DNA from: an uncultured SAR116 cluster alpha proteobacterium
GTDB lineage: Bacteria > Pseudomonadota > Alphaproteobacteria > Puniceispirillales > Marisalimonadaceae
Direction: 5' to 3'
Assembly (NCBI GenBank): GCA_902589185.1
Contig: CACIRZ010000003.1
Span: forward strand, 27,728-91,727
DNA: 64,000 bases
Below the pieces are notes generated by a model. It did not search any database, was not told where the DNA came from, and worked only from the letters and a program-made list of their open reading frames with translations. Positions 8,646 through 17,841 of this stretch are shown in pieces. A program made the translations under genes and the position numbers. Positions within the stretch are counted from its first letter, which is position 1. Each line of letters opens with the position of its first letter.

Positions 8646-9620
8646 CTACTTATTGAAAACTCTTTTAGCAACAGGTGTTACTTGAGCTCCTAGATCGTTT
8701 AGTAGTTTAACTGATTCTTCTGGCGAAGCATAAATAGCTGATAAACCAAGCTTTTTAATTAATTTTTTAAAACCTTTACTCTCAGCAACTTTTTTAATTG
8801 CGACAATTAATTTTTGAGCTGCATCTTCTGGAATGTCTTTTTTTGCCCAAACCATCATTGGATTTGCAATTCCCATTGGAGGCAAACCAGCTTCCTCAAC
8901 AGTTGGAACATCTGGATAATTTGGATCTCTGGTATTCCCTAAAGCACCTAAAGGTCTCATCTTCGTATCAAAGCCAGCTAACAATTGTATTCCAACAAAA
9001 CCGTAATCAACTTGTTTACTAATAATCGAAAGTCTTGCTTTTGCACCGCCTTTATGCGGTATTGTTTGAGCTTTTATTCCATTAGCTTGTAAAAAAGCAT
9101 GTCCACCTAAAGTATGTAAACTTGCATTGCCTGTATTTGCCCACCTCGCGACTTTATCAGGATTTGCTTTATAATAATCAACAAAATCTTTGGCAGTTTT
9201 AAAAGGAGAGTCCATAGGAACCATTAATGAAGTATTTAGAACACCTACTGTCCCAAGAGGTCTAAAAACCTCTAATGGCTTAACTTTAGCTTTATCACCA
9301 TCTAATACATCTTTAATGAAAAAAGGTCCAGGCGCCATAACATATAGCCTATATCCATCAGATTTTGCATCTGCAACAGCTTTAGCTGCAATGAAGCCAC
9401 TGGCGCCAGGTTTATTAGTAATCATAAATGGCATACCTAAATGCTCATGTATAAAGCTGGCTAATGTTCTTGCATAAGAATCTGTTCCCCCTCCAGCTGC
9501 ATAACCAACCATCACATTTATTGGTTTAGTTGGATAATCAGACGAATGAGCACCAAAAGAAAACAGAAAAGAACATAAAATTACAGAAATTAGTTTAAAT
9601 TTATTTTTAAGAAAAACCAT
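8646..9620 (-). CDS. tctC: TctC/Bug-family periplasmic solute-binding protein
   Basis: Extracytoplasmic receptor of a tripartite tricarboxylate transporter, about 324 residues. An N-terminal signal peptide (positively charged MVFLKNKFK, hydrophobic core, cleavage near GAHSSDYP) leads to YPTKPINVMVGYAAGGGTD, the Bug-family ligand-loop signature, and later VEEAGLP, another family mark. Start: ATG 9620 has GGGGG 5 bases upstream; an in-frame TTG at 9632 would put the ribosome site inside the gene, so I reject it. Bug proteins bind small carboxylates; which one cannot be told here. It lies between acnX and tctBA. Confidence 0.94.
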   Translation of the reverse strand: MVFLKNKFKLISVILCSFLFSFGAHSSDYPTKPINVMVGYAAGGGTDSYARTLASFIHEHLGMPFMITNKPGASGFIAAKAVADAKSDGYRLYVMAPGPFFIKDVLDGDKAKVKPLEVFRPLGTVGVLNTSLMVPMDSPFKTAKDFVDYYKANPDKVARWANTGNASLHTLGGHAFLQANGIKAQTIPHKGGAKARLSIISKQVDYGFVGIQLLAGFDTKMRPLGALGNTRDPNYPDVPTVEEAGLPPMGIANPMMVWAKKDIPEDAAQKLIVAIKKVAESKGFKKLIKKLGLSAIYASPEESVKLLNDLGAQVTPVAKRVFNK

Positions 9621-9641
9621 TATAACCCCCAAAAAAATGAT

Positions 9642-9655
9642 ATTAACATGTTAAT
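9642..9655. promoter_or_regulatory. 14-bp perfect palindrome upstream of tctC (candidate operator)
   Basis: ATTAACATGTTAAT is a perfect inverted repeat 22 bases before the tctC start codon and downstream of acnX. Its core TAACATGTTA recurs at 55036-55045, in the divergent spacer between the hydroxy-acid oxidase and the RraA-like gene. A dimeric regulator site (GntR-like or similar) is possible; chance palindromes are frequent in AT-rich spacers. Confidence 0.35.
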
Positions 9656-9708
9656 TTAAAATATTTGATATTAGAAATTTATAATTTTTATATCTCCATA
9701 AATTATTT

Positions 9709-10116
9709 TTATATAATTTCTATATAACCTTCTGAGGGATCTACAATGACTTTATCACCAGTTTTTAATAAAGATGTTATATCCCCGTCTATAAATCTAT
9801 CACACATAGTTAAATTTGCATGAGCTGCTCCTTGGGCTAATATGGTATTAGCCTTATTAAAAAGAATTGCTTTTGGAACCATATCCCTAACCTTCATTTC
9901 ATATAACATCCATGCAGATGCCACACCTCCCTTAGATTCATTTAAAACTAAAATCTTATTTTTATACGATTTACCAAATAATTTATGTTGTGGCCTAGAA
10001 AATACACCTTTAACCCTATCCAAATCATAACGAGCAGAAAAATTATCTTTGGCACATAGGACAATCCCTTCTGTCTTATCACCAATCCCTGGATGACATT
10101 TAAATATTTTTCTCAT
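9709..10116 (-). CDS. Aconitase X swivel-domain (small) subunit
   Basis: 135-residue DUF126/aconitase X swivel domain. It begins MRKIFKCHPGIGDKTEGIVL and holds FSRPQHKLFG and the NESKGGVASAWM segment that closes over the active site of the catalytic subunit. It must pair with the large subunit encoded just upstream; the genes overlap by 4 bases. Characterised bacterial aconitase X enzymes dehydrate cis-3-hydroxy-L-proline and archaeal ones act on mevalonate phosphate; neither substrate is proven here. A separate small subunit is one of two known arrangements, the other being a fused protein. Confidence 0.9.
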   Translation of the reverse strand: MRKIFKCHPGIGDKTEGIVLCAKDNFSARYDLDRVKGVFSRPQHKLFGKSYKNKILVLNESKGGVASAWMLYEMKVRDMVPKAILFNKANTILAQGAAHANLTMCDRFIDGDITSLLKTGDKVIVDPSEGYIEII

Positions 10117-11339
10117 ACTATTTCCCCTTTAACTGCTGCTAGTATGCAATTTTCCATACTTGCTAAAGCAGGTGTATATCCGTAGCCACCTAATATGTTA
10201 ACAATTTTTGTTGAGTTGCTTAATAATCTTTTCCAACTATTTGCTTCTCCAATTTCACGTGCATACTGTTGATAGAAACAAGTGCCCTGCAAAACCTTTG
10301 CACCAGAATTTTCGATCTTTTCAATAAATCCCATTCTTATTGAATCTGCATATACTTGTGGTGACGTACAAACTATAACTGGCACCTTGAAGCTTTGATT
10401 ATTACTTAAATTTGCTACTTTTTGAATTTCAACTATTGATAATTGAGGTGCAGCAAAAACAACCACATCAATTTTATCACCTTTATTACCAAATGAAGAT
10501 TTTAAGGCTTCAAAATCTGATGAATTTATATCAATTAAATCAAGATTAGCAAATTTTTCAATTTTAAGATTCTTTGCCTCGGGCGTAATTTTATGAAGAT
10601 GGAATAAAGGTGTAGACCCATAACTTGCCATAGCTGCACCCATATGTTTCAATTCATCAGAATTAGGAATTACTTCTAAAGCCTCTATTAAAGGAACTTC
10701 CCAATAAGAACCTAAATTTTTTCCAATAATAGCTCCTAAAATTCCCCAATCTGTTAAATCTTTTGGTTGGTATTTCACGCAAAATCTTTTAGTTGGCAAC
10801 CTATTCTCATCAAGGTGGAGACCATACTTAGGTGTTCTTCCAGTCAAACCCGCTGCTAAAGCTGATGGACCTCCCTCAAAATTAGATCTTGCTCCACATA
10901 CACTATTGGAATAAATGACAACTCCAGTATCACCATATGCAACATGATCTCCATAAACAGGAGGCATGATAGTCTGATAATTAACGCAAGTGTCAGTCAT
11001 CATAATACCCATTGATGTACAAGCTCTTATAGTTCTTCGATCTATTTCTGCCATTTCTTCAGTTTGACCAAGTGGTTTATAATAATTTAAATCTACTCCT
11101 CTAGGGTCAGTTATAGTAGGGATAGATACTTTAGCACCCTTATTAACTAAATTTTCTAAAAAAATAACTCCTGCTTGACCTATTGATTCAGGATCTACCA
11201 TCATATGTGCTTGACTTACATTTACAAATTTACTCGCTGAAAAAAACTTTCCAACTTTAATTTGATGTTCTATTGCCCATTTCTTTGCCTGACCAAAATC
11301 ACCATTAAGCATTGATTTTTCTTCATCATTCAAATACAT
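10113..11339 (-). CDS. Aconitase X catalytic (large) subunit
   Basis: 408-residue aconitase X catalytic domain (DUF521). Seen: MYLNDEEKSMLNGDFG at the start, QAHMMVDPESIG (about 43-54), TDTCVNYQTIMPP and YSNSVCGARSNFEGGPSALA, the cysteine/asparagine-rich cluster-binding and catalytic loops of the family. Acts with the swivel subunit as an iron-dependent dehydratase of a hydroxylated acid. ATG 11339 is chosen over an in-frame TTG at 11342 because GGGG lies 7 bases before it. First gene of the run acnX-tctCBA-DUF3604, so the transporter may import the dehydratase's substrate or a precursor (inference). Divergent from the enolase-superfamily gene. Confidence 0.92.
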   Translation of the reverse strand: MYLNDEEKSMLNGDFGQAKKWAIEHQIKVGKFFSASKFVNVSQAHMMVDPESIGQAGVIFLENLVNKGAKVSIPTITDPRGVDLNYYKPLGQTEEMAEIDRRTIRACTSMGIMMTDTCVNYQTIMPPVYGDHVAYGDTGVVIYSNSVCGARSNFEGGPSALAAGLTGRTPKYGLHLDENRLPTKRFCVKYQPKDLTDWGILGAIIGKNLGSYWEVPLIEALEVIPNSDELKHMGAAMASYGSTPLFHLHKITPEAKNLKIEKFANLDLIDINSSDFEALKSSFGNKGDKIDVVVFAAPQLSIVEIQKVANLSNNQSFKVPVIVCTSPQVYADSIRMGFIEKIENSGAKVLQGTCFYQQYAREIGEANSWKRLLSNSTKIVNILGGYGYTPALASMENCILAAVKGEIV

Positions 11340-11421
11340 CAATTATCCCCTTTAAAAAAATATGTATTTACAAAAGATATAATTTTATTTTATTGATTTA
11401 TAATTTACGAAAATTTTTTAT

Positions 11422-12534
11422 ATGACAAACAAAATTATTAAATTTAAATTATTTGAAGCCAATGTCACTAAAAAAACCAAATGGATATTTGTAAAATTAG
11501 AAAATGATATTGGTGTTTTTGGATGGGGAGAAGCAACACTCCAAGGTAAAGAAAAGGAAATTTTTAGTAATAGTGAAAGAATTTTTGAATTAATATTGAA
11601 TAAAAACTACATATCACCTCAAGATATAAAAAAGCAAATACCTTTTAATAATATAGTAGAAGCTGCAATAAGTTCTGCTATTATGCAATGCTTATGGGAT
11701 ATTGAAGGTAAGTTGAAAAAAAAATCAATTAGTTCAATGTTTGGGAAAAATCATGAAAAAATAAGTACATATGCGAATTTTAATCGATCAACAGTCGATA
11801 GAACGCCTATCGGAATTGCAAATAAGCTCCAGGAAGTAATAAAAGATGGTTTTACAAAAATTAAGTTCGCTCCTTTTGATGAGGTTTCAGTAGGATTGAC
11901 ATCTAAAGAAATACGAGAAGCAATGCAACCTGGATTAGAAAGGATAAACATAATCAAGCAAACTGTTGGTCCTAAAGTTGATGTAATGATTGATTGTCAT
12001 TGGAGATTTAATTTTGAAACAACTATAGATCTAATCAAAGAGATTGGAGGTTTAAATTTATATTGGTTGGAGTCCCCCATACCAGAAACAATTGAAAGTA
12101 TAGAAGAAATAAAAAAAATAAGATCAATTACAAATTCAAAGGGTATGTTTTTAGCTGGTTTGGAAAAAAAAATTCTCACTGCAGGTTTTGAAAGATATGT
12201 CAAATCTGGTGTTTACGACGTTATGATGCCTGACATTAAATACGCAGGCGGGCCGGACGAGCTTATAGCCTTAGATAAATTTTTTAATGACCATAATGTA
12301 AAATTTTCACCACATAATCCAACTGGGCCAGTAGCTCACGCTCACACTCTTCAAATCTGTGCAGCTGCAAATGAGCCACCTTTGATGGAATATCAATATA
12401 AAGAAACTGATTATTTTAAAACATTGTTAAAAAATCCAAATCCTGAAATTGTAAATGGTAAATCAAGACTTCCAGCAGATGATTTTGGAGTGGGCATAAA
12501 AATAAATGAATTAGAACTCAAGAAATTTAATTAA
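11422..12534 (+). CDS. Mandelate racemase/muconate-lactonising (enolase superfamily) acid dehydratase
   Basis: 370 residues, the family's usual size. The N-terminal capping domain (1-120) is followed by a TIM barrel with KxK (Lys146, Lys148), metal ligands Asp191 (MIDCHWRF), Glu217 (WLESPI) and Glu248 (AGLEKK), and a catalytic His298 in SPHNPTGPVA. The SPHNP.GP motif is typical of sugar-acid and hydroxyproline dehydratase/epimerase-like members; the exact substrate cannot be told. It reads away from acnX across a 79-base spacer, so both may be controlled together. The 3' end overlaps the convergent CoA-transferase gene by 8 bases. Confidence 0.9.
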   Translation: MTNKIIKFKLFEANVTKKTKWIFVKLENDIGVFGWGEATLQGKEKEIFSNSERIFELILNKNYISPQDIKKQIPFNNIVEAAISSAIMQCLWDIEGKLKKKSISSMFGKNHEKISTYANFNRSTVDRTPIGIANKLQEVIKDGFTKIKFAPFDEVSVGLTSKEIREAMQPGLERINIIKQTVGPKVDVMIDCHWRFNFETTIDLIKEIGGLNLYWLESPIPETIESIEEIKKIRSITNSKGMFLAGLEKKILTAGFERYVKSGVYDVMMPDIKYAGGPDELIALDKFFNDHNVKFSPHNPTGPVAHAHTLQICAAANEPPLMEYQYKETDYFKTLLKNPNPEIVNGKSRLPADDFGVGIKINELELKKFN

Positions 12535-13732
12535 TCACACCTTCTTTTTTAAGCGCCCCTAATTGATCTTTATTTATTCCAATGTTTTGCAAAACATCCT
12601 CAGTGTCTTCTCCTAAAGTTGGAGGTGGATTTTTGGGTGAAACCTCACTTTCATCAACTTTAAAACCAATACTTGGCACAAAAAAATCTTTGTTGATACT
12701 TTTAATATTAATTTTATTCCACAATTTTCTTTCTTTGAATTGCTTTTCTGCGACTGCCTCTGGCAATGACCTTATTTTGCCAGCAGGCACATCAAATTTA
12801 TTTAAAAGTATTTCTAAATCTTCTGCTGTTTTTGTAATAAATATATTCTGAAATTCCTCTCTAAGCTCACTTTGTTTTGATTTTCTTATTTTTTCTGATT
12901 TCCATTTTTTAGTATCAAACGACCCAATTGTGTTTAGCGCCTTACATAAAGATAAAAATTGAATATTATTGTTAGCAGCAAGTAAAATAGGGGACGTTAG
13001 AGTATTATACATTCCAGATGCAGGTGAACCACTTTGTGCTTCATTTCCCATTGGGGTAGGTATCCATCCAGAATTCAAATGTTCAGTAACCATATTTGCC
13101 ATTAATAAAAATGAGGTGTCAAGCATGGATACATCAAGTCTAATAGATTTTTGTTTTTGTTTAACCTCATGAATTGCAGACACGATAGCAAATGCAGCAT
13201 TCATTCCCGTTGAGTAGTCTATGAAGGGGGAACCCACTTTAGTTGGGCCAGTTTGTTTAGTTCCAGTAGTGGTCATAATTCCACTCATCCCTTGAACCAC
13301 GTGATCATAAGCACCCCTATTCTTGAGAGGTCCATCCTGCCCGAATGCAGAAATTGAACAATAAATAATTTTATTATTAATATTTGAAACGTCTTCCCAA
13401 CCAAGTCCTAATTTTTCAGCTTTTCCAGGTCTCATGTTTTCAACAAAAATATCAACCTTTTTAATCAACTCTAATGCTATTTCTTTTCCTTTTTCTGACT
13501 TTAGGTTTATTTGGATAGACTTTTTATCTGAATTTTGAATTAGAAATGAAGTCCCCATATATAAGCTATTAAGAGATTGATCTTTTCCGCCAACTCTTGT
13601 CCAATCACCTTGCTCAAGATTCTCTATTTTGATTACCTCAGCACCCAGTAAAGCTAATTGGTAAGTGCAATAAGGACCTGCTAAAACTCCAGTCAAATCC
13701 AAAACTTTTATACCCTTGAGTGGTTTAAACAT
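12527..13732 (-). CDS. CaiB/BaiF family (class III) CoA-transferase
   Basis: 401 residues. Class III CoA-transferases move CoA between organic acids through an aspartyl-CoA thioester. The family start LKGIKVLDLTGVLAGPYCT, the FVENMRPG segment and the catalytic Asp172 in GSPFIDYSTG are all present, as is the C-terminal PAGKIRS.PE region. AGGAG sits 6 bases before the ATG. It is the last of ten minus-strand genes running from 23258, alongside a second CoA-transferase, a thiolase and oxygenases, so it likely activates or recycles an acid from that pathway. Acid donor and acceptor unknown. Confidence 0.93.
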   Translation of the reverse strand: MFKPLKGIKVLDLTGVLAGPYCTYQLALLGAEVIKIENLEQGDWTRVGGKDQSLNSLYMGTSFLIQNSDKKSIQINLKSEKGKEIALELIKKVDIFVENMRPGKAEKLGLGWEDVSNINNKIIYCSISAFGQDGPLKNRGAYDHVVQGMSGIMTTTGTKQTGPTKVGSPFIDYSTGMNAAFAIVSAIHEVKQKQKSIRLDVSMLDTSFLLMANMVTEHLNSGWIPTPMGNEAQSGSPASGMYNTLTSPILLAANNNIQFLSLCKALNTIGSFDTKKWKSEKIRKSKQSELREEFQNIFITKTAEDLEILLNKFDVPAGKIRSLPEAVAEKQFKERKLWNKINIKSINKDFFVPSIGFKVDESEVSPKNPPPTLGEDTEDVLQNIGINKDQLGALKKEGVIN

Positions 13733-13811
13733 ATAAAACTCCTAAATTTAAAACTTATTCGACTCTAAAGTGAAAAGCTGAAAAAATTATAATTGTAGTT
13801 AATATTTTAAT

Positions 13812-14813
13812 TTAATTAATTAAACCTCTTCTTTTGAATGTTGGCTCCCATTCTCTAGTTCTCTTATAAACTTCTGGAAGGGGTCTTTCATAAGACATAG
13901 ATAACCATAATCTAATCATGCATCTTCTTTTATTAGGATCGGGATAATCTTCATAAGTTTCCCTTGAGTGAAACGTAGTTGCATTACTAGCTATTTCTAG
14001 ATCTCCAGGACTTAGATTCATGCTTAAACAAAACTTATCGTCATTACATAATTTATCCAACAGATCAAGAGCTTCAAATTGTAATTTTGTTAACTTTGGG
14101 ACTTCTTCAAAACGTTGAGCTGACCTTATATATCTTCTTTTATATAAAGCTGTTATGAGATTATCATGCTTTACAAATATTGGAATTTTTTGAATTTTGT
14201 CGTCGTTTGGATTTTGAGCTCTGGAGTCAAAATGAAATTGTTCTTGAAGAACTTTGGCAAGATCAGGTCTATTTTGTTCAATTTCTTTAAATATTGCTAC
14301 TGATGATACTAATTTAGATAATCCTCCTGTTTTGGCATTTCTTATGCATAATAAAGCAAAAATATCTGCTCCATCAGTATGAAATTGAAGTTCCTCATTT
14401 GTTTGAAACCCTCTTATATGATCAGTATTGGCAAAACTTGCCCCAGTATCAGTGACTACGTGAAGTAATGATCCTGCTTTATCTTGTTTTTCAGGATACC
14501 CCAAATATTGTCCTAAACCCCAGAGCATTACCTTTGTTTCTTCATCATTAAATTCTGTGATAGGAAGCCCTTTAATAACAACGAATCCAAAGCCAAACTG
14601 AATTTGTTTTTTTATAAGATTAATTTTATTAACAAAATTATTTAATGGAAAGTCTGAATCTTTAATATCATAAAGAGATTTATTAGATTTAATTGCAAAT
14701 TTAGTAGCTTTAAAAAGTTCTTGTTTATCTAAATGATCTAAATTTATTAACCAGTTTTTATCAATTTGAAGCTCTTTTGTCGTCCATTCACCATTGATTT
14801 TACTAGTTTTCAT
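13812..14813 (-). CDS. TfdA/TauD-family Fe(II)/2-oxoglutarate dioxygenase
   Basis: 333 residues of the TauD/TfdA fold, longer than typical TauD (about 280). Iron ligands are His145 and Asp147 (FHTDGAD) and His282 (TTFHSRETYED); PNKRRCMIRLWLS just after holds the 2-oxoglutarate-binding arginine. An N-terminal stretch of about 60 residues before the barrel resembles other members with an extra lobe. Such enzymes hydroxylate small acids, often leading to loss of sulfite, amine or an ether group. Next to a sulfatase and CaiB/BaiF genes; no signal peptide. Confidence 0.9.
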   Translation of the reverse strand: MKTSKINGEWTTKELQIDKNWLINLDHLDKQELFKATKFAIKSNKSLYDIKDSDFPLNNFVNKINLIKKQIQFGFGFVVIKGLPITEFNDEETKVMLWGLGQYLGYPEKQDKAGSLLHVVTDTGASFANTDHIRGFQTNEELQFHTDGADIFALLCIRNAKTGGLSKLVSSVAIFKEIEQNRPDLAKVLQEQFHFDSRAQNPNDDKIQKIPIFVKHDNLITALYKRRYIRSAQRFEEVPKLTKLQFEALDLLDKLCNDDKFCLSMNLSPGDLEIASNATTFHSRETYEDYPDPNKRRCMIRLWLSMSYERPLPEVYKRTREWEPTFKRRGLIN

Positions 14814-14843
14814 AATTACAAGAATTTCCTATTTAATTACAAT

Positions 14844-16385
14844 TTATGCCATTCCAACAGGTTCATCAAAATTTGATAACTCTTTTCCTGGTCTTTCTTC
14901 AATCATATCCATCAACTCTTTTTTAAGATTACTCGAATTATCATCATCAAATAGATTTGTCATCTCATTAGGGTCAATATCAAGATTATACATTTCACCA
15001 GCACCAGTATTTTTTTCAATTGTAAGTTTTGCATTCTTTGTTCTTACGGTACGTAGTTCTAATTCAACGCCACACCTACTAGCATTAACTTTCCACTCAC
15101 TATGTGCAACATCTCTTGATTCATTGTTTCTTATGACTGGTATCAAGCTTTTACTTTGAGCTACATGAGGCAATTCTGCTCCAGCAATATCGCAAATTGT
15201 TGCTGCAATATCCATTGTAGAAACAGGATCTTTTATGACTTTATTCTTAGGTATATTTGGACCATTTACAATCAATCCAACCCTTAATAGACCTTCATAT
15301 GGAGTTGGTCCCTTTAAATATAAGCCATGATCTCCTAAAAGATCTCCATGATCAGTTGAATAAATAATAATAGTATTTTTATCCATGCCTAATCTTTTTA
15401 GTTCTAAAATTATTCTGCCTACATTATGGTCTATTAATGAAATCATTCCAAAATAATTTGCAGTCATCTCCCTTAATTGTTTTTCCGTTTGATCTACTGA
15501 ACGAGAAAGCTTGGCTCTAAAAAATTTAAGTTGGGGATCAGCAAGATTTGGTTCACTTTCCAAAGATGCTTTATGCCACCAAGGCCTATTATCTAAGTCT
15601 TTTTGACCCTCAGCAGGCAAATCAACATCATCTAGATTATACATTGTACTCCAAGGAGTAGGACAATCAAAAGGATGATGAGGATCAGGAAATGATACCC
15701 AAGAACAAAAAGGTTCATTTTTATTTTGATTATTTAAAAAAGAGATCGCCCTATCCCCACACCATGTACTTGAATGCAATGCTACAGGTAAAGATGAATG
15801 CCAAGTTTGAGCGGCACCATAACCTGGTTTAGCTGGTTTATGCCAAATATCAAAAATCTCTGGTCCACCAGCTTCTTCAAATACAAAACGTTCAAAATGT
15901 TGACCTTCTGGTGGAAGTGTAGGTCCTTTTTCTTTGTACCAATGACCTAAAGTCATGAGTTCAACATGCTTAAAGCCCATGTAAGGACCATACCATTCTG
16001 AACCAAATTTTGTTGAACTATGTTTGCATTCTGGTGTACCTGTAGGCTCAAAAGTTGAGGACGTAGCAAAATGCGCTTTACCAATAAATGAAGTTTTATA
16101 GCCTACTTTATTAAGTTGTTCTGCAAATCCTAATTCGGCAATTTCTGGGTTTAAATCAATGCCATTATCACAAACCCCATGTGTGAAAGGTAGCTGACCA
16201 GTAAGAATTGAAGCTCTTGAGGGCTGACAAACTAAATTTGGGGTAATACATGAATCAAAACGGCTACCTGTTTTTGCTAATTTATCCAAATGTGGAGTTG
16301 AAATTTTACGACCAGCAAAACCATAACAATCTGCTCTTTGTTGATCTGATGTAATAAAAATAATATTTGGTTTTTTTTCTGACAT
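14844..16385 (-). CDS. Type I (formylglycine) sulfatase, cytoplasmic
   Basis: 513-residue sulfatase. Seen: N-terminal PNIIFITSDQQRADCYG with metal Asp14, CQPSR with Cys53 as formylglycine precursor, TDHGDLLGDHGLYLKG holding the second metal site near residue 345, and a C-terminal TNLFDD segment typical of the arylsulfatase/choline-sulfatase side of the family. No signal peptide, so it is cytosolic like the sulfatase at 1938-3389, with which it shares only family motifs. It lies between a TfdA-type oxygenase and a CoA-transferase. No formylglycine-generating enzyme is visible in the window, so maturation relies on one elsewhere. Confidence 0.94.
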   Translation of the reverse strand: MSEKKPNIIFITSDQQRADCYGFAGRKISTPHLDKLAKTGSRFDSCITPNLVCQPSRASILTGQLPFTHGVCDNGIDLNPEIAELGFAEQLNKVGYKTSFIGKAHFATSSTFEPTGTPECKHSSTKFGSEWYGPYMGFKHVELMTLGHWYKEKGPTLPPEGQHFERFVFEEAGGPEIFDIWHKPAKPGYGAAQTWHSSLPVALHSSTWCGDRAISFLNNQNKNEPFCSWVSFPDPHHPFDCPTPWSTMYNLDDVDLPAEGQKDLDNRPWWHKASLESEPNLADPQLKFFRAKLSRSVDQTEKQLREMTANYFGMISLIDHNVGRIILELKRLGMDKNTIIIYSTDHGDLLGDHGLYLKGPTPYEGLLRVGLIVNGPNIPKNKVIKDPVSTMDIAATICDIAGAELPHVAQSKSLIPVIRNNESRDVAHSEWKVNASRCGVELELRTVRTKNAKLTIEKNTGAGEMYNLDIDPNEMTNLFDDDNSSNLKKELMDMIEERPGKELSNFDEPVGMA

Positions 16386-16579
16386 TTTTTTCTCTTTTTA
16401 TAAATATATTAATAGTCCAAAAATTATTAATAAAATAAAAAATATCTTTTGTTATATAAAAATAATTTATGAAAATATTATTTATATTGAAATAATTTTA
16501 ATTTTTGAGAAAAACAGGCAATACATTACAATAAAATAGTTACAGCCAAGTTAATTATAAAAAATTTAATATTACCAAA
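16386..16579. other. 194-base AT-rich spacer upstream of the sulfatase
   Basis: No open frame of note and no RNA gene seen. It is the largest break inside the 12.5-23.3 kb minus-strand run, so it probably holds the promoter of the sulfatase-TfdA-CaiB half and the 3' end of the upstream half. I cannot pick a promoter with confidence because nearly any hexamer is AT-rich. Confidence 0.4.
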
Positions 16580-17791
16580 TTACTTATCTTCAAAAAAAAC
16601 TACATTATTTTTTTTTAAGAGTTTGATTTGATAATTTTTAAAACCTAATTCTTTTAAAATATCAACAGTATTTTGTCCTAACCTACTTGGAGGCGTAATT
16701 GGAGGATGATTTTTTTGGTTATTAAATCGAAATGGTAAGGTAAGGACTTTAAGGTTATCACTATCAAATTCATGAATAAAATTTCGAGCGCAATTTTGTT
16801 TTAGGTTTAAACTTTCTTTTAAGGACAGAACTCTAGCAGCAGGAACTTTAAAATTATTAGCAAGTGTTTCCCATTGTTCAGCAGTTTTAGTTTTTAAGAT
16901 TTCTTGAAGCTCCGCAATAAGTAAATTTTTATTTTTTTTTCGATTATTTTTATTTGAAAATCTCTCATCAACTAGCCATTTCTCTTTTTTTAACATTTTA
17001 GCTAACGCAACAAACTGATGTTCTTCATTAATTCCAAGGGAGATTAAGCCATCTTTACAAGCAAAACTTCCAGCAGCTGGACTTTTGCTATTAGCAGCGT
17101 TCCCTCTCTGCTTTGGTTCATTTCCTGTAATTAGATAATCAACAACAGTAGAACTCATAAGTGTATATGCAGTTTCTAACATAGACACATCAATAAAACT
17201 TCCTTTACCAGTTTGTGATCTTTTAAAAAGAGCACTGGAAATTGCAAAACTAGCTGCTAAAGCAACTCCATAATCTATAATTGGTGCACCTGTTCTAATT
17301 GGTCCTTGCTCTTCAAAACCAGTTAAATTCATTAGACCACTTATTGCTTGGATATTTACATCATATGCTGGTACGTTTTCTTTATCTCCATTTCTTCCAT
17401 AACCCGTAAGAGAACAATGAATAAGTTTATTATTAATTATGTTAAAGTAATCTGGAGTTAAGCCAAGTTTATCTAATGTTATTGGTAAATGATTTTCAAC
17501 TAGAACGTCAGAGATTTTTAAAAGTTTTTCAAAAATTTCAAAACCTTCTTTTTTGCTAATGTCAATAGCAATTGATCTTTTACCAGAAGCTTGAGTAAGA
17601 TAAGGAGTACTCATTCCAATTAAATTTCCCTCTTCATAAGTACCTCCCCTATGCCTCATTGCATCACCTTTAAAAACGGATTCTACTTTAATAACATTAG
17701 CCCCTAAGAGGGCTAGATAATAAGAACATGCTGGACCCGCTAATACATGAGTAAAGTCTAGTACTTGTATGCCTTCAAGAGGTTTAAACAT
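16580..17791 (-). CDS. CaiB/BaiF family (class III) CoA-transferase
   Basis: 403 residues, paralogue of the gene at 12527-13732 (both open MFKPL.GI.VLD.T.VLAGP). Catalytic Asp173 lies in GAPIIDYGVALAAS, and VLVENHLP and TPPSRLGQNT occupy the usual places. ATG 17791 is chosen over an in-frame GTG three bases earlier. The C-terminus is lysine-rich. Located between a TauD and a sulfatase in the same direction; partners in CoA exchange unknown. Confidence 0.93.
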   Translation of the reverse strand: MFKPLEGIQVLDFTHVLAGPACSYYLALLGANVIKVESVFKGDAMRHRGGTYEEGNLIGMSTPYLTQASGKRSIAIDISKKEGFEIFEKLLKISDVLVENHLPITLDKLGLTPDYFNIINNKLIHCSLTGYGRNGDKENVPAYDVNIQAISGLMNLTGFEEQGPIRTGAPIIDYGVALAASFAISSALFKRSQTGKGSFIDVSMLETAYTLMSSTVVDYLITGNEPKQRGNAANSKSPAAGSFACKDGLISLGINEEHQFVALAKMLKKEKWLVDERFSNKNNRKKNKNLLIAELQEILKTKTAEQWETLANNFKVPAARVLSLKESLNLKQNCARNFIHEFDSDNLKVLTLPFRFNNQKNHPPITPPSRLGQNTVDILKELGFKNYQIKLLKKNNVVFFEDK

Positions 17792-17841
17792 CACTTTTTA
17801 GGTAATAAATTAATTGCGCGACAAAAACATTATAAAAAGTT

